Assembly (NCBI GenBank): GCA_013400115.1
Contig: VXBP01008960.1
Span: 46,079-110,078 of the forward strand
DNA from: Rhinopomastus cyanomelas
Taxonomy: Eukaryota > Chordata > Aves > Bucerotiformes > Rhinopomastidae
Length of the DNA: 64,000 nt
Direction of reading: 5' to 3'
Numbering within the stretch: the stretch's first letter is position 1; each line of letters begins with the position of its first letter. The translations under genes and the position numbers were made by a program. Below, in pieces: positions 10,427 through 23,600 of this stretch. A model generated the notes under the pieces. The model had not been told where the DNA came from, did no database searches, and worked only from the letters and a program-made list of their open reading frames with translations.

Positions 10427-13400
10427 AACTTTCAGTAGGCTGACGTCAATACTACGAAGTCATTCAAGAGCAGACAGGGCATGTGTTGCAAGGTTTGGCT
10501 GGTGGTCTGGAGGAGAAGGTGGTTTTTCTCCAGTCTCAGGGGCTCCTTTTGCTCATCAGCCTTGTGAAGGGTTTTGTTTGCAGTGCTCCAGCTGTCACTG
10601 TGCCTCTGGCTGTTTCTTGTACTGAATATTTAAAGTTATTTATGTCACCTGTGAAGCGAACACTGTGACCTCCTGTGTGCAGCGCTAATGCCCCCAAGAG
10701 TTGTTCTTGGCAGTGCTCTGGCCAAGCCACGCATGAGGCACAGGCTGCAGCCCTGCTGCAGGAAAGGACAGGTTTGCATCCACCAGCAGGCAGTGACAGC
10801 AGGTCAGGGCTGCAGCCCTGGCAGGTGAAGGAAAACATCTTCCAGTGGGACTTTACTTGGCAGCAGCGATGCTGAGAAGCTGCCAGCTGCTGCAGCTTCA
10901 CAGAGCAGTGTGCAGTGTGTTGATGCTTCATTCATTGGGATCATTGTGTCAGAGTCTCTGAGCGCCACCACTGCAGGTTGTGTCATACCCCACATAGATT
11001 TCAGTGCTTCTTTGACGAGGCAGCCTGGTGTTCCAACTGCAGAATAAGGTTGGCCCTGGTCACTGGGGACCCTGCAGATGTGAGGGACACATGCTGCCCC
11101 TTCCTACAGGCACCAGACCAGGGTATGGGGCTTACTAGCCACCTGCTTTTGAGATCTCATCTCTACATCAGGAAGATGATTTAATGGGTGGTGGGGACCT
11201 CTTACAGAGGTCTTTAATGAACAGGAGGAGATGAGGGTTAAATGCCTTGAACACAATGCCTTAGGTAGGATGGAAATGCTTAAGCTGAGCCACTGAACCA
11301 ACAGGTGAAGCCAGGAGTGTGAATGAGACACCCCAGAGATCATTTCTGCAGGACTCGCATCCTCAAAATGTACCTGATGTACCTGAATGACTGGAACCTG
11401 CCTACCTGGGAAGGGAGCCCTTAGAGCTCTCTTTGGAGCAGAAGCAGGACAGAGGTCTGTGGAGGGTAACAGAAGGGCATTTTGCTCACTTGCTGGCCCA
11501 CCTCATCCTGTAAGACTGGGGGGCAGGTCAGCAGTCAGGTCAGTGGGACAACCCTCACCACAGTGCTGGAGGGAAGGAAGGAGCAGAGCACAAGAGAAGA
11601 AAGGAAGAACCACACAGATCACCACCACTTAGCTGGATCTTTACTAATGAAGCCAAACACCACAACATCAGCTGTTTTTTCTCTGTTTCTGCCCAAAGAG
11701 CGTCTCCACTGTTAAACACGACTGCTTTTTGCAACAGAGAGGCAATTACACACGGACAAAATGACCCGGGCGATACCGAGACATTCTCCATGTTTCAAGT
11801 TCAATGGGACTGCTGAACATACGATGCCCTCACACACTGCCCTTCCTTAAGGACACTGCGCGCTGTGATCAACACTGCAATGAAAGGAGGAACCACAGGG
11901 AGAACCACAGTGGGAAGACGAGCCAGACACGCCATCAGGTGCTTCCTCACTCAGAACGTTTCGTTCCCAGTCTTTGTTACTCAATTCCAAGAAGATTCTG
12001 TGAAGAAAGATGGTGCCAGGCCCCACCACAGCAGAAGGCTGGTTGCTGTGCAGACAGAGCTGGTAGCTGACTGGCTTATTGAAACGACGGGTGCCCTCAA
12101 GCACCTTGGCAATCTGCTCAGGATTAAGCTGTTCTGAATGTGCTGACACCTGTCTGGTTTTTAATTCGGCAACTCCTAATGCCCCTGGGTCTCCAGCCAT
12201 CCCAAATCACCTCCCACGGGGACAATTCCCCACTTAGCCACCAAGCAGGCTGACACACTCGTCACTGAACTAAAACCTGCCTGTTGCCCCCAATGAAGTG
12301 TTCAGTACAACAGAGGTTTGTGCTCTGCTGGGAAAGCCAGTGCCTTCTGCTCTGTGTTTGCAGGTGGATACCCTTCCCAGTAACCCACCCCACATGCTCT
12401 TCCACCCCACAGTGGAAGACGAGGGAAAAAGGGGCCAGCCCTTTCCCTCACTCATCTGTGGGCAGGATCAATGATCCACAGGCTGAAGGAAGAAATAGAC
12501 TTTAGCCATGGAGGAACATCCCATCGGAGATAACATCTCCCAGCACACACTCCATGCCACTGCCTCCTGGACCCACTCTACCTCTTCCTCATAGATCAGC
12601 GGTTATCTGCCACTGTGCTTGGGTTTGGTTCACCCCAGCTGCCTGCCCTGCAGCACCACTCACTCCCACTGCCTTTCAGCATCTTCTTGCACCCCTGGAT
12701 GAGGACACAGTTGGGTTTGCTGTCCCCCACCCCACTTTCTATTTTTTCCTCAGAGGGGTGGGAAATTCTCTCACACTGCTCTCCTGTCTCAGTCCTGACA
12801 AGCCAGCAGAGGAGCTGCACTGTGACACTATGTTGTCCCTGCACTGCCACTGCTGCAGCTGCCCAGCAGATCTGAACGTGGAGACTGTTAACATCCCCAC
12901 AGATTTGGCCACAAACTGCAAAATCCAAGGAGGCACCTGCTGCTGTTCAGAGGTTTATGCAGGAGCAACAGCGATACCTGACCGCAAACGCCGGTTCTCA
13001 GCAGACAGCCCACAGGTCACACATGTCCTGCTGCACCGCTGGAGGTCAGACTGTCTGCCATCTGTTGTGCCCAGCAGAAGACAGCAATTGAAACAGGCAC
13101 CTAGAATGATGAATCGCAGGACGAAACGGGGCAGGGATGACAGCAGAGCTCCAGTGCGTCAAGAGGCCCTTACAGCTGCCCTGAACCCTTGAACCCGCTG
13201 CAACCGCACTCAGGGTACATCCTACCTCTAAGCCCGATGCGTAGAAGCACATGGAGGCAGGTCCAGTATTTCACAACCCCACCACCCCAGAGTGGGAAGC
13301 AAAGCACCAGCAGCACAGTTACAGCTAAGGGCAAAGGAGGTTTTGCTGTTTGGATGTTAGGATGAAAGAACCTTAAATTACAGCCTCTAGCAACAGTCTC

Positions 13401-13443
13401 ATACTGCTCATTCATCTGCTGCACCCTCCACAAGCAGCTGGTA

Positions 13444-13449
13444 TTTATT
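13444..13449 (-). terminator. Candidate LANCL2 poly(A) signal
   Basis: AATAAA on the minus strand, about 1 kb downstream of the LANCL2 stop. It was chosen only by motif and position; another AATAAA lies at 9804-9809. Confidence 0.3.
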
Positions 13450-14446
13450 AATCCTCTTATACTGGACATGCTAAATGCAGCAGGGCTGGAAGAGGGAGGG
13501 AAGGGCCTGAAGTAAATCACTGCCTCGGTTCAGAAGCAACAGTCACACTTTTCCAGCATCAGACGCTGCCCTGACACCCTCCCTCACTTGTCTGTGCACA
13601 TGGTGCTGCAGGACAGATTTATCACACCTCCACATGCAGGAGAGGAGAAGCAGAACGCTGTTGTTCCTGCTCTGCTGGCAGTGGCAGCTGGAGGTTCGTA
13701 CAGGTACTAACAGTGCAGTTTAAGCTCCTGCCATGGGATGAGACTTGACAGAGGCAGAGGTAGGGACCACCACCTCCACCTCGCTGCAAGGGCCTGACAA
13801 CCAACCGGGTACTGCTATCAAACCTCTTTCAGGTTTTCAAAAAGTCCTCCCACAACAGCATCAAAGACAAGACAGGCACTTTCCAACCTCCTAAGCTTCA
13901 GAAAACAGAGATGGCCTTACACCTCTTGGTCAAAAAAGGGTGATGTCCCTCACCTCAGCTTCTAGAGATCGTGGAGAAAAATGCTGACAAACACGAACAT
14001 AAAATGTTTTTCTTCTTCTGTTGAAGCTGCTGGCTCACCTGGGCACTGCCCTGCAGCAAGCTCCCTGGCATCAAGGTGGAACTCTCTGGGTCACCATGCT
14101 GCAGAAAGCAACACTGCTGCTGCGAGTCATGCACAAAACACAGGACACAGACTCACACAGAGACCAGATTTTTGCTATCAACACAGGACGGGAATCAACA
14201 CACAACACCAATACACGTGCAGAGGCATCACAGACCTGGAGAGACAAAAACAACGCAAGAGAGCAAGTTCAAAACTCAGCTTCTCTTGTCCTGTGTCGGG
14301 AGGTGTCACTTTGAACAGAACTCGAGTGTGGTTTCTCCTGTTCATGCTCTAATGACTTCATGGCCCTTGGGAGCAGGGTGGGGGAGAAAATAGGTTTATC
14401 CATCCATCAATCAGTTCAGGGTCGAGTTGGTTCTGTATCAGAGGCA

Positions 14447-14610
14447 CTAAACAGTCTCATCTCCTCTGGCATCACTTTCCTTATAAAATTCTTTTAGCTG
14501 TCCTGTTGCACTTTGCTTTCCCCTCTTCTGAGGTCCAAGTTCAAATGCCGGAAACTGGGAAGTCTCTGGTACTGAAATATCTGAGAGGAAGTGAATAGCT
14601 CCAGCCATGC
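14447..14610 (-). CDS. LANCL2: LANCL2 exon 9 (terminal coding exon, extended C-terminus)
   Basis: Follows acceptor TTTCAG|GC. It completes Gly414, reads MAGAIHFLSDISVPETSQFP and AFEL, and continues in frame for another 29 residues to ARGDETV and TAG at 14447-14449. Human LANCL2 ends nine or so codons after the same PAFEL, so this tail is longer. The frame contains no stop before 14449. Confidence 0.92.
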
Positions 14611-17600
14611 CTGAAACGTAACAAAGAGAAAGAGACTGTTGTGCATTTTTGTCATCAAAACAGCACAGTGGCCAGCAAAGGCAACATCACCTGCCTGAAC
14701 ACCTGCTCACTACATCTGCTTCTGAACAGGTACACTTGGGGCCGAGAGATGGGCAACTTCCTCCACTCTTACCCCAGGAAACCAAGCTGCAGCTGAAAAT
14801 ACCAAACGCAGGAGCCCAGACTTCCCCACTTTTGTCTTTCCAGCTGCACAATTTCAGTACTACTTCAGCCAAGAAAAACTACAATCCCAGTTTGAACCGC
14901 TCCTCAGAACTGGAGCAGGTCTCGCTTCTCATTTCAGTAGTTAAAAACCAAAGGCAAAGCTTCCTTGCACCTGTGATGTTCCAACTCAGTCTGCGTGTTG
15001 ATCACACAGAGCCTAAAGCAGCAACACCAGCATCACCTAATAGATAATCATGGCACCCTACAGCAGGAGAACAAGCAGATACAAGCTCAGCTTTACAACC
15101 AGGCTGAATTCTGTTTGTCAACAGCTAAACACATCAAAAAAGGAACCCTCCTGAAATACAGCATCTGATGCAAATAAAACGATTACGACAACCCCGTAAG
15201 ATGCAACTTCCACTCGACGTGGGTGTGAACAGGCACAATCAGACATCATATCATCCTGGCTACACATCCCGCCCACAATGCAGAAGTTTAGAAACGTAAA
15301 ACCTAATCAAGAGACTAAAACAAAAGGTTTACGTCAGCATCAGGGCACAAATGATTCTACTGTTGGCACTACGGCACCTTTGCAACAGATTTCAAAGCTC
15401 TTTAAATAAATCATTTAGGTTGGAAAAGACCTCCAAGGTCACTGAGCCCAACCACTACCCAAACTCTTTCACAACTCTTTCCCCACCCCCACAGGTGTTT
15501 GCAAGAGAGCTACTGGGAAAGAGAAGACTTGCACTGTTCTCCTTTAAACATCAGGACCACAGCTCTGTATCTAGAAGGCAGGTGTCTAACTAGTGCTGTC
15601 CTGTGTTCACACCCAGGACTGGTTTGCGCAGAAAGAACCCACTCGTGCTGCTGTAATTTCCCCCATCTGTGTGTAAGGTGGCACACTGGGGTTGCTGCTC
15701 AGGAAGCAGCCACTTCAAATCCCACCTGGGTCTGTTTCTCTCCTGTTCCAGCGAGATGGGCTCCTATTAAAACTGGCTTTTCCTTGCTCTACTCTCACAG
15801 CACAGAGGGGTTAGTTCTGGCAAACCAGCAACTACTTTGAGACTCCCAACCCACAACTGCTCCTCTGCGCAGTCGCTCTGCAACAATCCCTGTGACAGAA
15901 CTGTTGCCCAGACTCCAGTTTGCTTTAAGCCAAGAGGCACCAGCACAGCAGTGTTTTAATCCAGAGCAGCAGCACTGGCTTTACACTGGAGGCTGCTGAC
16001 ATGCAATCCAAACTTTAAGTCACGATTGTCTTCTGTCTTTTCCCCTCCTCCTCTCCTCCCCCTTCTTAGCCTAACAGTAAAGACTTCCCAGCACCTAAGC
16101 ACGTGCCCAAACCACACGGCTGCCCTTTCCCGTGCAACATAGCCCCACGTTCACCACCGCCGCTTTACCTTCAAAGAGAGAATAGGGTCGGTCAGGAATG
16201 CGACATCCGTGGGCACCGTACTCCAAACACCACTCAGCAAACTGGGGAAACAGCAGGACAGAGATTTGACTGTTGAATTATTATTTTAGACTCTTAAATG
16301 CCAGCTTGAGTGGGACTTCTTACCAGGGCATCTTGTGACAGGACAAGGGGTAACGGTTTCACGCTAGAAGAAGGGAGATTTCAAGTTACAAGGGAAGTGA
16401 ACTGTAACAGAAGGGAAGAGGATGCCAGCCAGGCCACTAAAGCACGACCATTCCAGTAACTGAAGGGGGCCTGCAGGATGACCAAAGAGGGACCTTTTCA
16501 CGAGGGACTAGTGATGGGATAAGGGATAATGGCTTCAAGCTAAAAGAGGGCAGATTTAGGTTAGGAAAAAAATCCCTCTTGTGAGGGGGCTGAGGCCCTG
16601 GAACAGATTTACCCAAGGAAGCCGTGGCTGCTCCTTCCCTGGAAGTGTTCAAGGCCAAGTCTGATGGGTCTGTGGCCAACCTGCTACCCTCGGCAGGGGG
16701 TTGGAAGTAGGTAATCTCTGAGGTTCCTTCCAACCGAAACCACTGTGTGACTGTAATTCTCATGTAAGCAGGAGCACACCACCGAATTCTCTGTCCCAAA
16801 TCAATTTGTCCCACTTCAGCTGTGACAAGCTGCAGTTAGGTCGCAGGACACGTTACTTCCACAGCACATGTTGCATGTGCACAGCATTGTTAGGTGGGCT
16901 GCACTTCTCTTTCCTGTGAGCTGACACTGCTACACATCAGTGAAAAATGCAGAGTGAAGAGAGACTCAATTTCAAGTGCAAAATCTTTCTAACATTGCAG
17001 TAGCAGTTTCTTCTGTGTTTCGGTGCTTAATTTACCAACACTCAGGATTTAGGGCTGCTAATTGCATTTCGGTTTCATTTTACCTCTACACAACAATTTA
17101 AAGTATTAAATTAATTAAATTTTGACACAGTCTCTCACAGCATCCTCCCAGCCAAACTGAGGCAGTGTGACCTAGATTTTCAGGTAGTGAGGTGGATCGT
17201 AAACTGGCTACAGGGTAGAAGTCCGAGAGTAGTGGTCAATGGGACAGAGTCTAGTTGGAGGCCTGTATCTAGTGGAGTGCCCCAGGGATCAGTGCTGGGA
17301 CCGGTCCTGTTCAATCTGTTCATTGATGACTTGGATGAGGGATTGGCATGCACTGTCAGCAAGTTTGCTGATGACACCAAGCTGGGTGGTGTCGCCGACA
17401 CCCCAGCAGACTGTGCCGCCATTCAGCGAGATCTGGACAGGCTGGAGAGCTGGGCAGAGAAAAATCTAATGAGCTATAACAAGAGTAAGTGCAGAGTCTT
17501 GCATCTGGGCAAGAACAACCCCAGGTACCAGTATAGGCTGGGGACTGACCTGTTGGAGTGTAGTGTAGGGGAAAGGGACTTGGGGGTCCTGGTGGAGAGC

Positions 17601-20600
17601 AGGATGGCTATGAGCCAGCAATGTGCTCTTGTGGCCAAGAGGGCCAACAGCATCCTGGGNGATATTCAAAACCTGCCTGGGTGTGTTCCTGTGTGACTTG
17701 GTTTAGGTGACCCTTGCTGTGTCAGGGGGATTGGACTAGATGATCTTTTGAGGTCCAATCCGTAGTGATTCTATGATAGTACTAAATCTCCACCTGCCAT
17801 TGCTCAGTTTTACTGAGTTGCCCACCTTGAGCCTTAGGAAAAGTTTTGTAAGTACAATTAGTCAATGATCTAATCAATATTCTGTTGCAGAAGACAGAGG
17901 ACCATTATCGTGTGTTAAGTCTTTGTATTTGGTCAACACCAAGGCAGGAGTTAGATCAGACCGACATGACCTAGGGACTGCATCTTGATCAATTTCATAC
18001 TGACCAGCTATTTCTCCTTGATGGCTCCCCAGAGCACAGAGAGGGCACTTCTGAGTGTGGAAGCAAACTGCCATTTATTCAAAATTCACAGCAACCCAGC
18101 AACCACCCCTGCAAAGCAAAGAGCTGAGACAACTGTGCCACAAGCTGCTTCTCACAGGGACTTCCAGCACACAGCTGAGTCTCTTGCTTTTTGGCTGACA
18201 CTGGATAACAAAGTTGGTGAAGGGTATGGAGAACACGCCTATTGAGGAGCAGCTGAGGGAGCAGGGGTTATTTGTTCTGAAGAAAAGTAGGGAGAGAAGA
18301 GACCTTACTGCTGTGTACAACTCCCTGAAAGTAGGTGTAGAAAGGTGTGCATTGGTCCCTTCTCACAAGTAACAAGTAAAAGATCAAGAAGAAATAGCCT
18401 CATGTTGCGCCAGTGAAAGGTTAGGTTGGACATTAGGAAAAGCTTCCTCATGGAAAGGGTCATCAGGCCTTGGAAGAAGCTGCCCACGGAAGTGGCTGAA
18501 TTGCCATCTCTGGCCATGTTCAAAAGCCAGTTTAGCAGTGGGCTTGGTAGAGTTGGGTTAATGGTTGCAGTCAACGGTCTGGGGTGTTTCACAACCTAAA
18601 TGATTCAATGTATCTACGACTGCAACAGCTCTACACAGCCACTGGTTGTATCAGAAGCACCTAAGAAAAACAAATTCCCACTCAAAAAGGCCTCAGCTAA
18701 CTGGCTGCGTATACAATGTGACCTGGAGTATCAGCTCATCAAGCTGAAAAGACCCCAAATAAAACAAAAGACAGAATCACAAACTGATTGGGTTGTAAGG
18801 GACCTTGAAGTTGACAAAAGACAGGCAGAGACAGCCCTCTCCTTGGACAACAGCTGGCAGAACCTGGACAATTCCCGTGGGAAACTCTGACCGTGCCACT
18901 CTCTGTATTTTATATCAGTGAAAAAACGTGAGCGAGCAATTCAGTAACTGCAACTCGGCGCTCTAAAGGCTCCAAACAGACGGTGTGCTGAAACAAGTAC
19001 AAAAGACTCCAAAGAGCATCGCTTCAGGAGCTGAGGACAACAGCAGATGACTCAATGCAGTAATCAGCAGCACACAACATCAGCTCATTACTGTTCAGGT
19101 AGGTTGATTTTCAGACTCCATTTTCCTCTGAACGCGTGCACACAGGTCCTCCTCACCCTACAGAGTGGCTCTGCGCTTCACTCTGCGCGCGCCCCACACA
19201 TGCAGCTCAAGTCATCTGGTCAAAGCGTGAGTGAAGGGGAGCCCTGCCGCCCCATGCAGCCAGCAGGCTCCAGCCCTAGCACACAATAGCCCACCCCGAC
19301 TGCCGCCTGCTCTAGCACCAGCATTACAGAGAAGGGAACAGCAGTGTTGTGAGGATGCTGCAGAGCTCACCTTGCAAGCTCGGTAGAGGTACTTTTTGTC
19401 CTGAGTTAGATTGTAGAGAGATAAGAAGGAGTAGCCGTTGCCAGCAGTACCGTGGCAGATCCCGTACCCTTTTCTCAACAAACCTCTCTGCCAGATGACA
19501 TCACTGCAATCCATAGCATCTTTCAAATATTTATCCTCTTTAAAAGTCTGTAGAATAAAACACAAACATTGAAGCATCGAAGAACACAAAAGGAAGGTGG
19601 ACCCGAGATATTTCACTGTGATGGGTTTCCATATAACATTTGTCTCTAATTTCAATAATCCACTCATCACAGCATAGACTTTCTGCCCTTAATAAGCTGC
19701 TTCTCCTTTCCCTCCACAGACAAAGAACTTTCAAATTTTTGTTTCTGAAACCAGGATCGCTCACAGGAAACACTCAAGTTCAAAGCCCTTGGTTCCACAA
19801 TATATAAACGACTTGAGGGGAACGCAGTCCTTTTTCACTTCTCCCTTCCACTCCCAAACCAAAATGTAATCTGATTTGAACTAGGGGAATGTAATTCCTG
19901 CCTCCCAGAGATGTAACACAGAACGCTGGCGTCAAATCTGGTCCCGAGGGGATAGACCCTGGTCCTCCGGAGCCATTCTTTTTGTTACTTGCCACCAGCC
20001 TTGAATTTCATGTCACCAATGCACAGAAATCTCTCTCTGTGCATAGACAGGGCTCTTCGCTCTGCCATAAGAGCAAGCTGGAACACTCCATTACCTCCAT
20101 CAGTAGCACTGGCAACACCCAGAAGCAGTAGCCAGTTAGGGCAAAGGAGCAGTTTGCACAGGTTATTGCAATTGAGCTGCAATTTGAGCAGAGAGAAGCC
20201 CAGAAAGCAGAGAACAAGAGTAACAGAGCCGACCACCACCCCTAGCTTCCAGCTTCACCAGGCTACTGTTTTTCTCCCCCTTATCTAAATCACTTCACAG
20301 ATCAACAAGACAAGCACACTCCCCCAAATGGATTGATTTGCTACTCTAGACTTAATCCTTTAGAGATTGCATCGCCTGCTGAGCTGTTAGCAACTAACAT
20401 GCAAGATTCTTAAATCCACAGGCTCAATACAGAAAGTCCTTATCTCTGAACAGGGTTTGTTGGCTACTCAGCTGCAACACTTCCGAGTAAGGCCTGGCCA
20501 CGACATTTATTTCCAGGACAAACACTGCTGTCTGTTATCCCAGACCCCTGTGCTCGGTATGGAAGCAAAGCCAGCCACCCAATTCTTCGTATCACTTCTT

Positions 20601-23600
20601 CAAAATACAGAAGAGTAAAAGAAAAGGATCGTGTGTCCCTTTCACCGTAACGTGAGGCCAAGAAAGGAAACTGCCAGGCAGAACTTTGTCCTATCCCTCT
20701 TTCCTCCTTCAAAATATTCTGTGCTGGGAAAACCATTGCACAGACAGGCAAGGGGGAGAAAACATAACAGAATCAAGTTTGCAGCTTTAAGCCAACCTCC
20801 CACTACCGTCCAAAGGAAAAAAAACCACTGCTCCATCCAGCAATGCTGAAAGACACTAACAGTCCACAGTTCAGGTAGCAGCATGAGTCATCAACCCACC
20901 AACCCAGCCCGCTTTTCATTAGTCCGAACCTGCCAGGGAGGGCTGTCAAAAGCAAGAGCCAGTGTGCAGAAATGCCATTAAATGGCACAGAGGAGAGCAC
21001 AACCCCAGAGAGAGCAAAACCAGCTAGGGAAGCAGGCAAGCGAGCAGTATGCTTGCGGTAGCTTTGCAGTTGTAATTATGCCTGAGAAGGGGCCTGGGAT
21101 CTTTGCTGTGAAGTTAAGCTCTCAAGAGCTGCACCTTAGTAATGGAGTAGTTTAGAGAAGTCAAGACACACGAGGCAGTACTTCTGAAAAACCAAATAAC
21201 CCTTAAAACACTTAGGATGAAGTTTCAAAGAATTTAGGTCAATGTTCTCACGCTCGGGACTCTGAAACCACATTGTTTAAACTCATGGCCCTTTTCCAAG
21301 AAAGCTTAAAAGTCTAGAAGCTAGAAGTGTCCCAAGAGGAAAGGTAAGGTCTCTGTAAAAAGAGAACGTATGAATAAAGAATGATTCACCTTGTAGGCTT
21401 GCATGAGCATGTGGATGACTCCAGGGGCTCCATGGCACCAGTGCACCAGTCTGTCGGTCTCGTTGCTCAGTGACGATGGGTAATTCCCAGATCGGAACTT
21501 TTTATGACGCACGTAGTCAATGCTGGGCTTCACCAGCTCTGCCAGGATCTCCTGGTCCACGTTCGCAATCGGCTTGAAAACACACAAACAGACAGACCAC
21601 CACAAACCCCGTGAACAGAGATAGCAACAAACTGCCTTTCAACACGTTTCTATGATCCAATTTTGAGGAACCCTGCGAATGCGCCTGTGATCCAAATACG
21701 CCAAGTCCCTTCACAAAGTTCTCATTAATGTCTGCTTACAACACCCTCACGAAGGGCATCTGTACAGCAATTGCAGAAACAACGAAATGGGGGCATCACG
21801 TCAGTACCTGTCCTACTGAAGGTGACACACACAGCCTATACAAGAACTAGGAATAGAACAGAGATTTCAAACCCCCCCAGCCTTTCCTTACACTTTAAAA
21901 AGAGAGAACAGTTACAGAAGAAAGATGGGGTGTACAGCTATTCTGCTCACAGTACCCACTCGGAACACAATGGGTTATAGACTTGTTTTTTAAAATAGCT
22001 AATCCCACCTGACCTGCTCCCTGTGAATGAAGAAGCATGTATGCTGTGACAACCTGGCTGAGGTTATGAAGGTTAGAGTTTGCCTTCACCAGCCAAACTC
22101 CCTGAAGCTATGGGTTATAAATCTGCATTTCCAATTCCAGAAGCTAAATGTCTTTGTGCTGCAAACACACCCTTCCGTTGCTGTTCTGAAGTTTCTTTCT
22201 CATTTAATCTGTTCAGTTGCCAAAAGCAAATACAGCCATCGACCTGCGTGCTCCTTGTAAGTAACACCTCAGAAGCCGAGTGCCTGTTGGGTCTGCAGCC
22301 GTTCTTTGTTGGCACTCCCTTCTCTACCTGCCCATCACAGAAAACCAGGTGGGCACCAGCAATAACTGCCTTCAGTCCTAAGCTGTGCAAGGCAGGTCCA
22401 GCGCAGCACATCTGTTCCTAGGTGGCAAACCCAAAGCAGCGGCGGTCTTTACAGATCTCCTTATCACCTTGTGCTTTCAAGAACAATTATGTACAAGGTA
22501 GGTTCTTTGCCCAAGCCGCTCAGATTCCCAGCACCTAATTCAAAGAGCAAAATGTAACCCACAGTCACATGTTGTGACTCCCTGGGCAAGAGCAGCCTCA
22601 AGCAAACGGGCATTTTTGCCTCATTAGGGAAAGGGGCTAGGATTAGATTCCCTAGTTAACACTTCAAAAATTCCCTTCCTCCTCCCGGATGAGTTATCTA
22701 ACATCGCTGAGCATTTACTCTTCCAGCAGTCTTCTGTAAATGAACCCAGCACACACGTTCCTTCATAAAGGTAGTGTCGAGAAACAGCAACCAGCGCCCC
22801 TTACGTCTCGGGCAACATGCTGGAAGCTCTCTGTATTATCAAACAACAACTCAACAAACCATCTCCTGAATCCTCTGTCCAAAATACAGGAAGATTATCC
22901 TCATTTGTCATGGGAGGGATGGGGAAGGGATGTGCTCCAACATGCCATCTTCTTCTGCAGTGCATGACTCAACTCTGTATGACTCACCATGTTTAATGCA
23001 CGGTGCAAAGGCAGTAATCTAATGCTGCCCAAACAGCGGCTTTGTGGCAGTTCTTCAAAGCAGCAATTATACGTAAAGGAAGATCCAGTTAACAATTGTA
23101 ATGTGTAGACAGAGCAGCTTCTGCTTAAACCTTAAAGCATTCTACAGTAATAGCTGCTATTGGCCTTGAGAAGTGGCAATGAAGGACAGAGCCTTTAAGG
23201 AGGCTCCTCTGACAGAAGAGGCACGTCTCAGAAAAACCAGCAGAGCCACATAAGGAAAAAGCCAGGAAAGTGAGGGACCCCGAAGGAGGTGAAGGCACCA
23301 TGTTGAAGAAGGAAGGAACTGGAGGTAAATGCACAACAAATCGGAGCAGCCTGAGGTTCCTGTGAGATGCAGAAAGTGGCTGTAGTGAGGTCAAGACACG
23401 TCTCCAGAGCAGCAGTCACTTCTATGGTGACGTCAGCCCCTTTAGCTGAGCTACTGGCAAAAATGGTGTGAGCTGATCTGAAATAGATGGGGAAAAGTGA
23501 CAGCTTTTTTGCACCTGAAGAATGGCTGAGCAGTGGCAAAAGCAAACACACGCTCAGTCACCTCTACAGTGAGCATCCGTACAGAGCTTCAGGCTGTGGG

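Larger units (their letters stand above)
7130..14446. other. LANCL2 3' region and intergenic DNA up to the VOPP1-like exon
   Basis: The first part below 14447 should be LANCL2 3'UTR. A minus-strand AATAAA occurs at 13444-13449, about 1 kb below the stop, and another at 9804-9809. CR1 copies lie at 7597-7920, 7985-8165, 9104-9252 and 9875-10426, and a small tandem repeat at 8889-8960. A 212-codon plus-strand frame at 12554-13192 matches nothing I know. Confidence 0.6.
16242..19370 (-). other. LANCL2: LANCL2 intron 7
   Basis: A 3.1-kb intron carrying three plus-strand CR1 copies (16325-16756, 17155-17775, 18215-18607) and a short minus-strand remnant (18772-18820). It is the most transposon-dense intron of the gene. 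Confidence 0.9.

Noticed and set aside
12554..13192. Plus-strand open frame of 212 codons
   Set aside because: It has no recognisable domain, low-complexity Pro/Cys-rich composition, no splice or promoter context, and lies in the LANCL2 3' flank. It is best taken as a chance frame.
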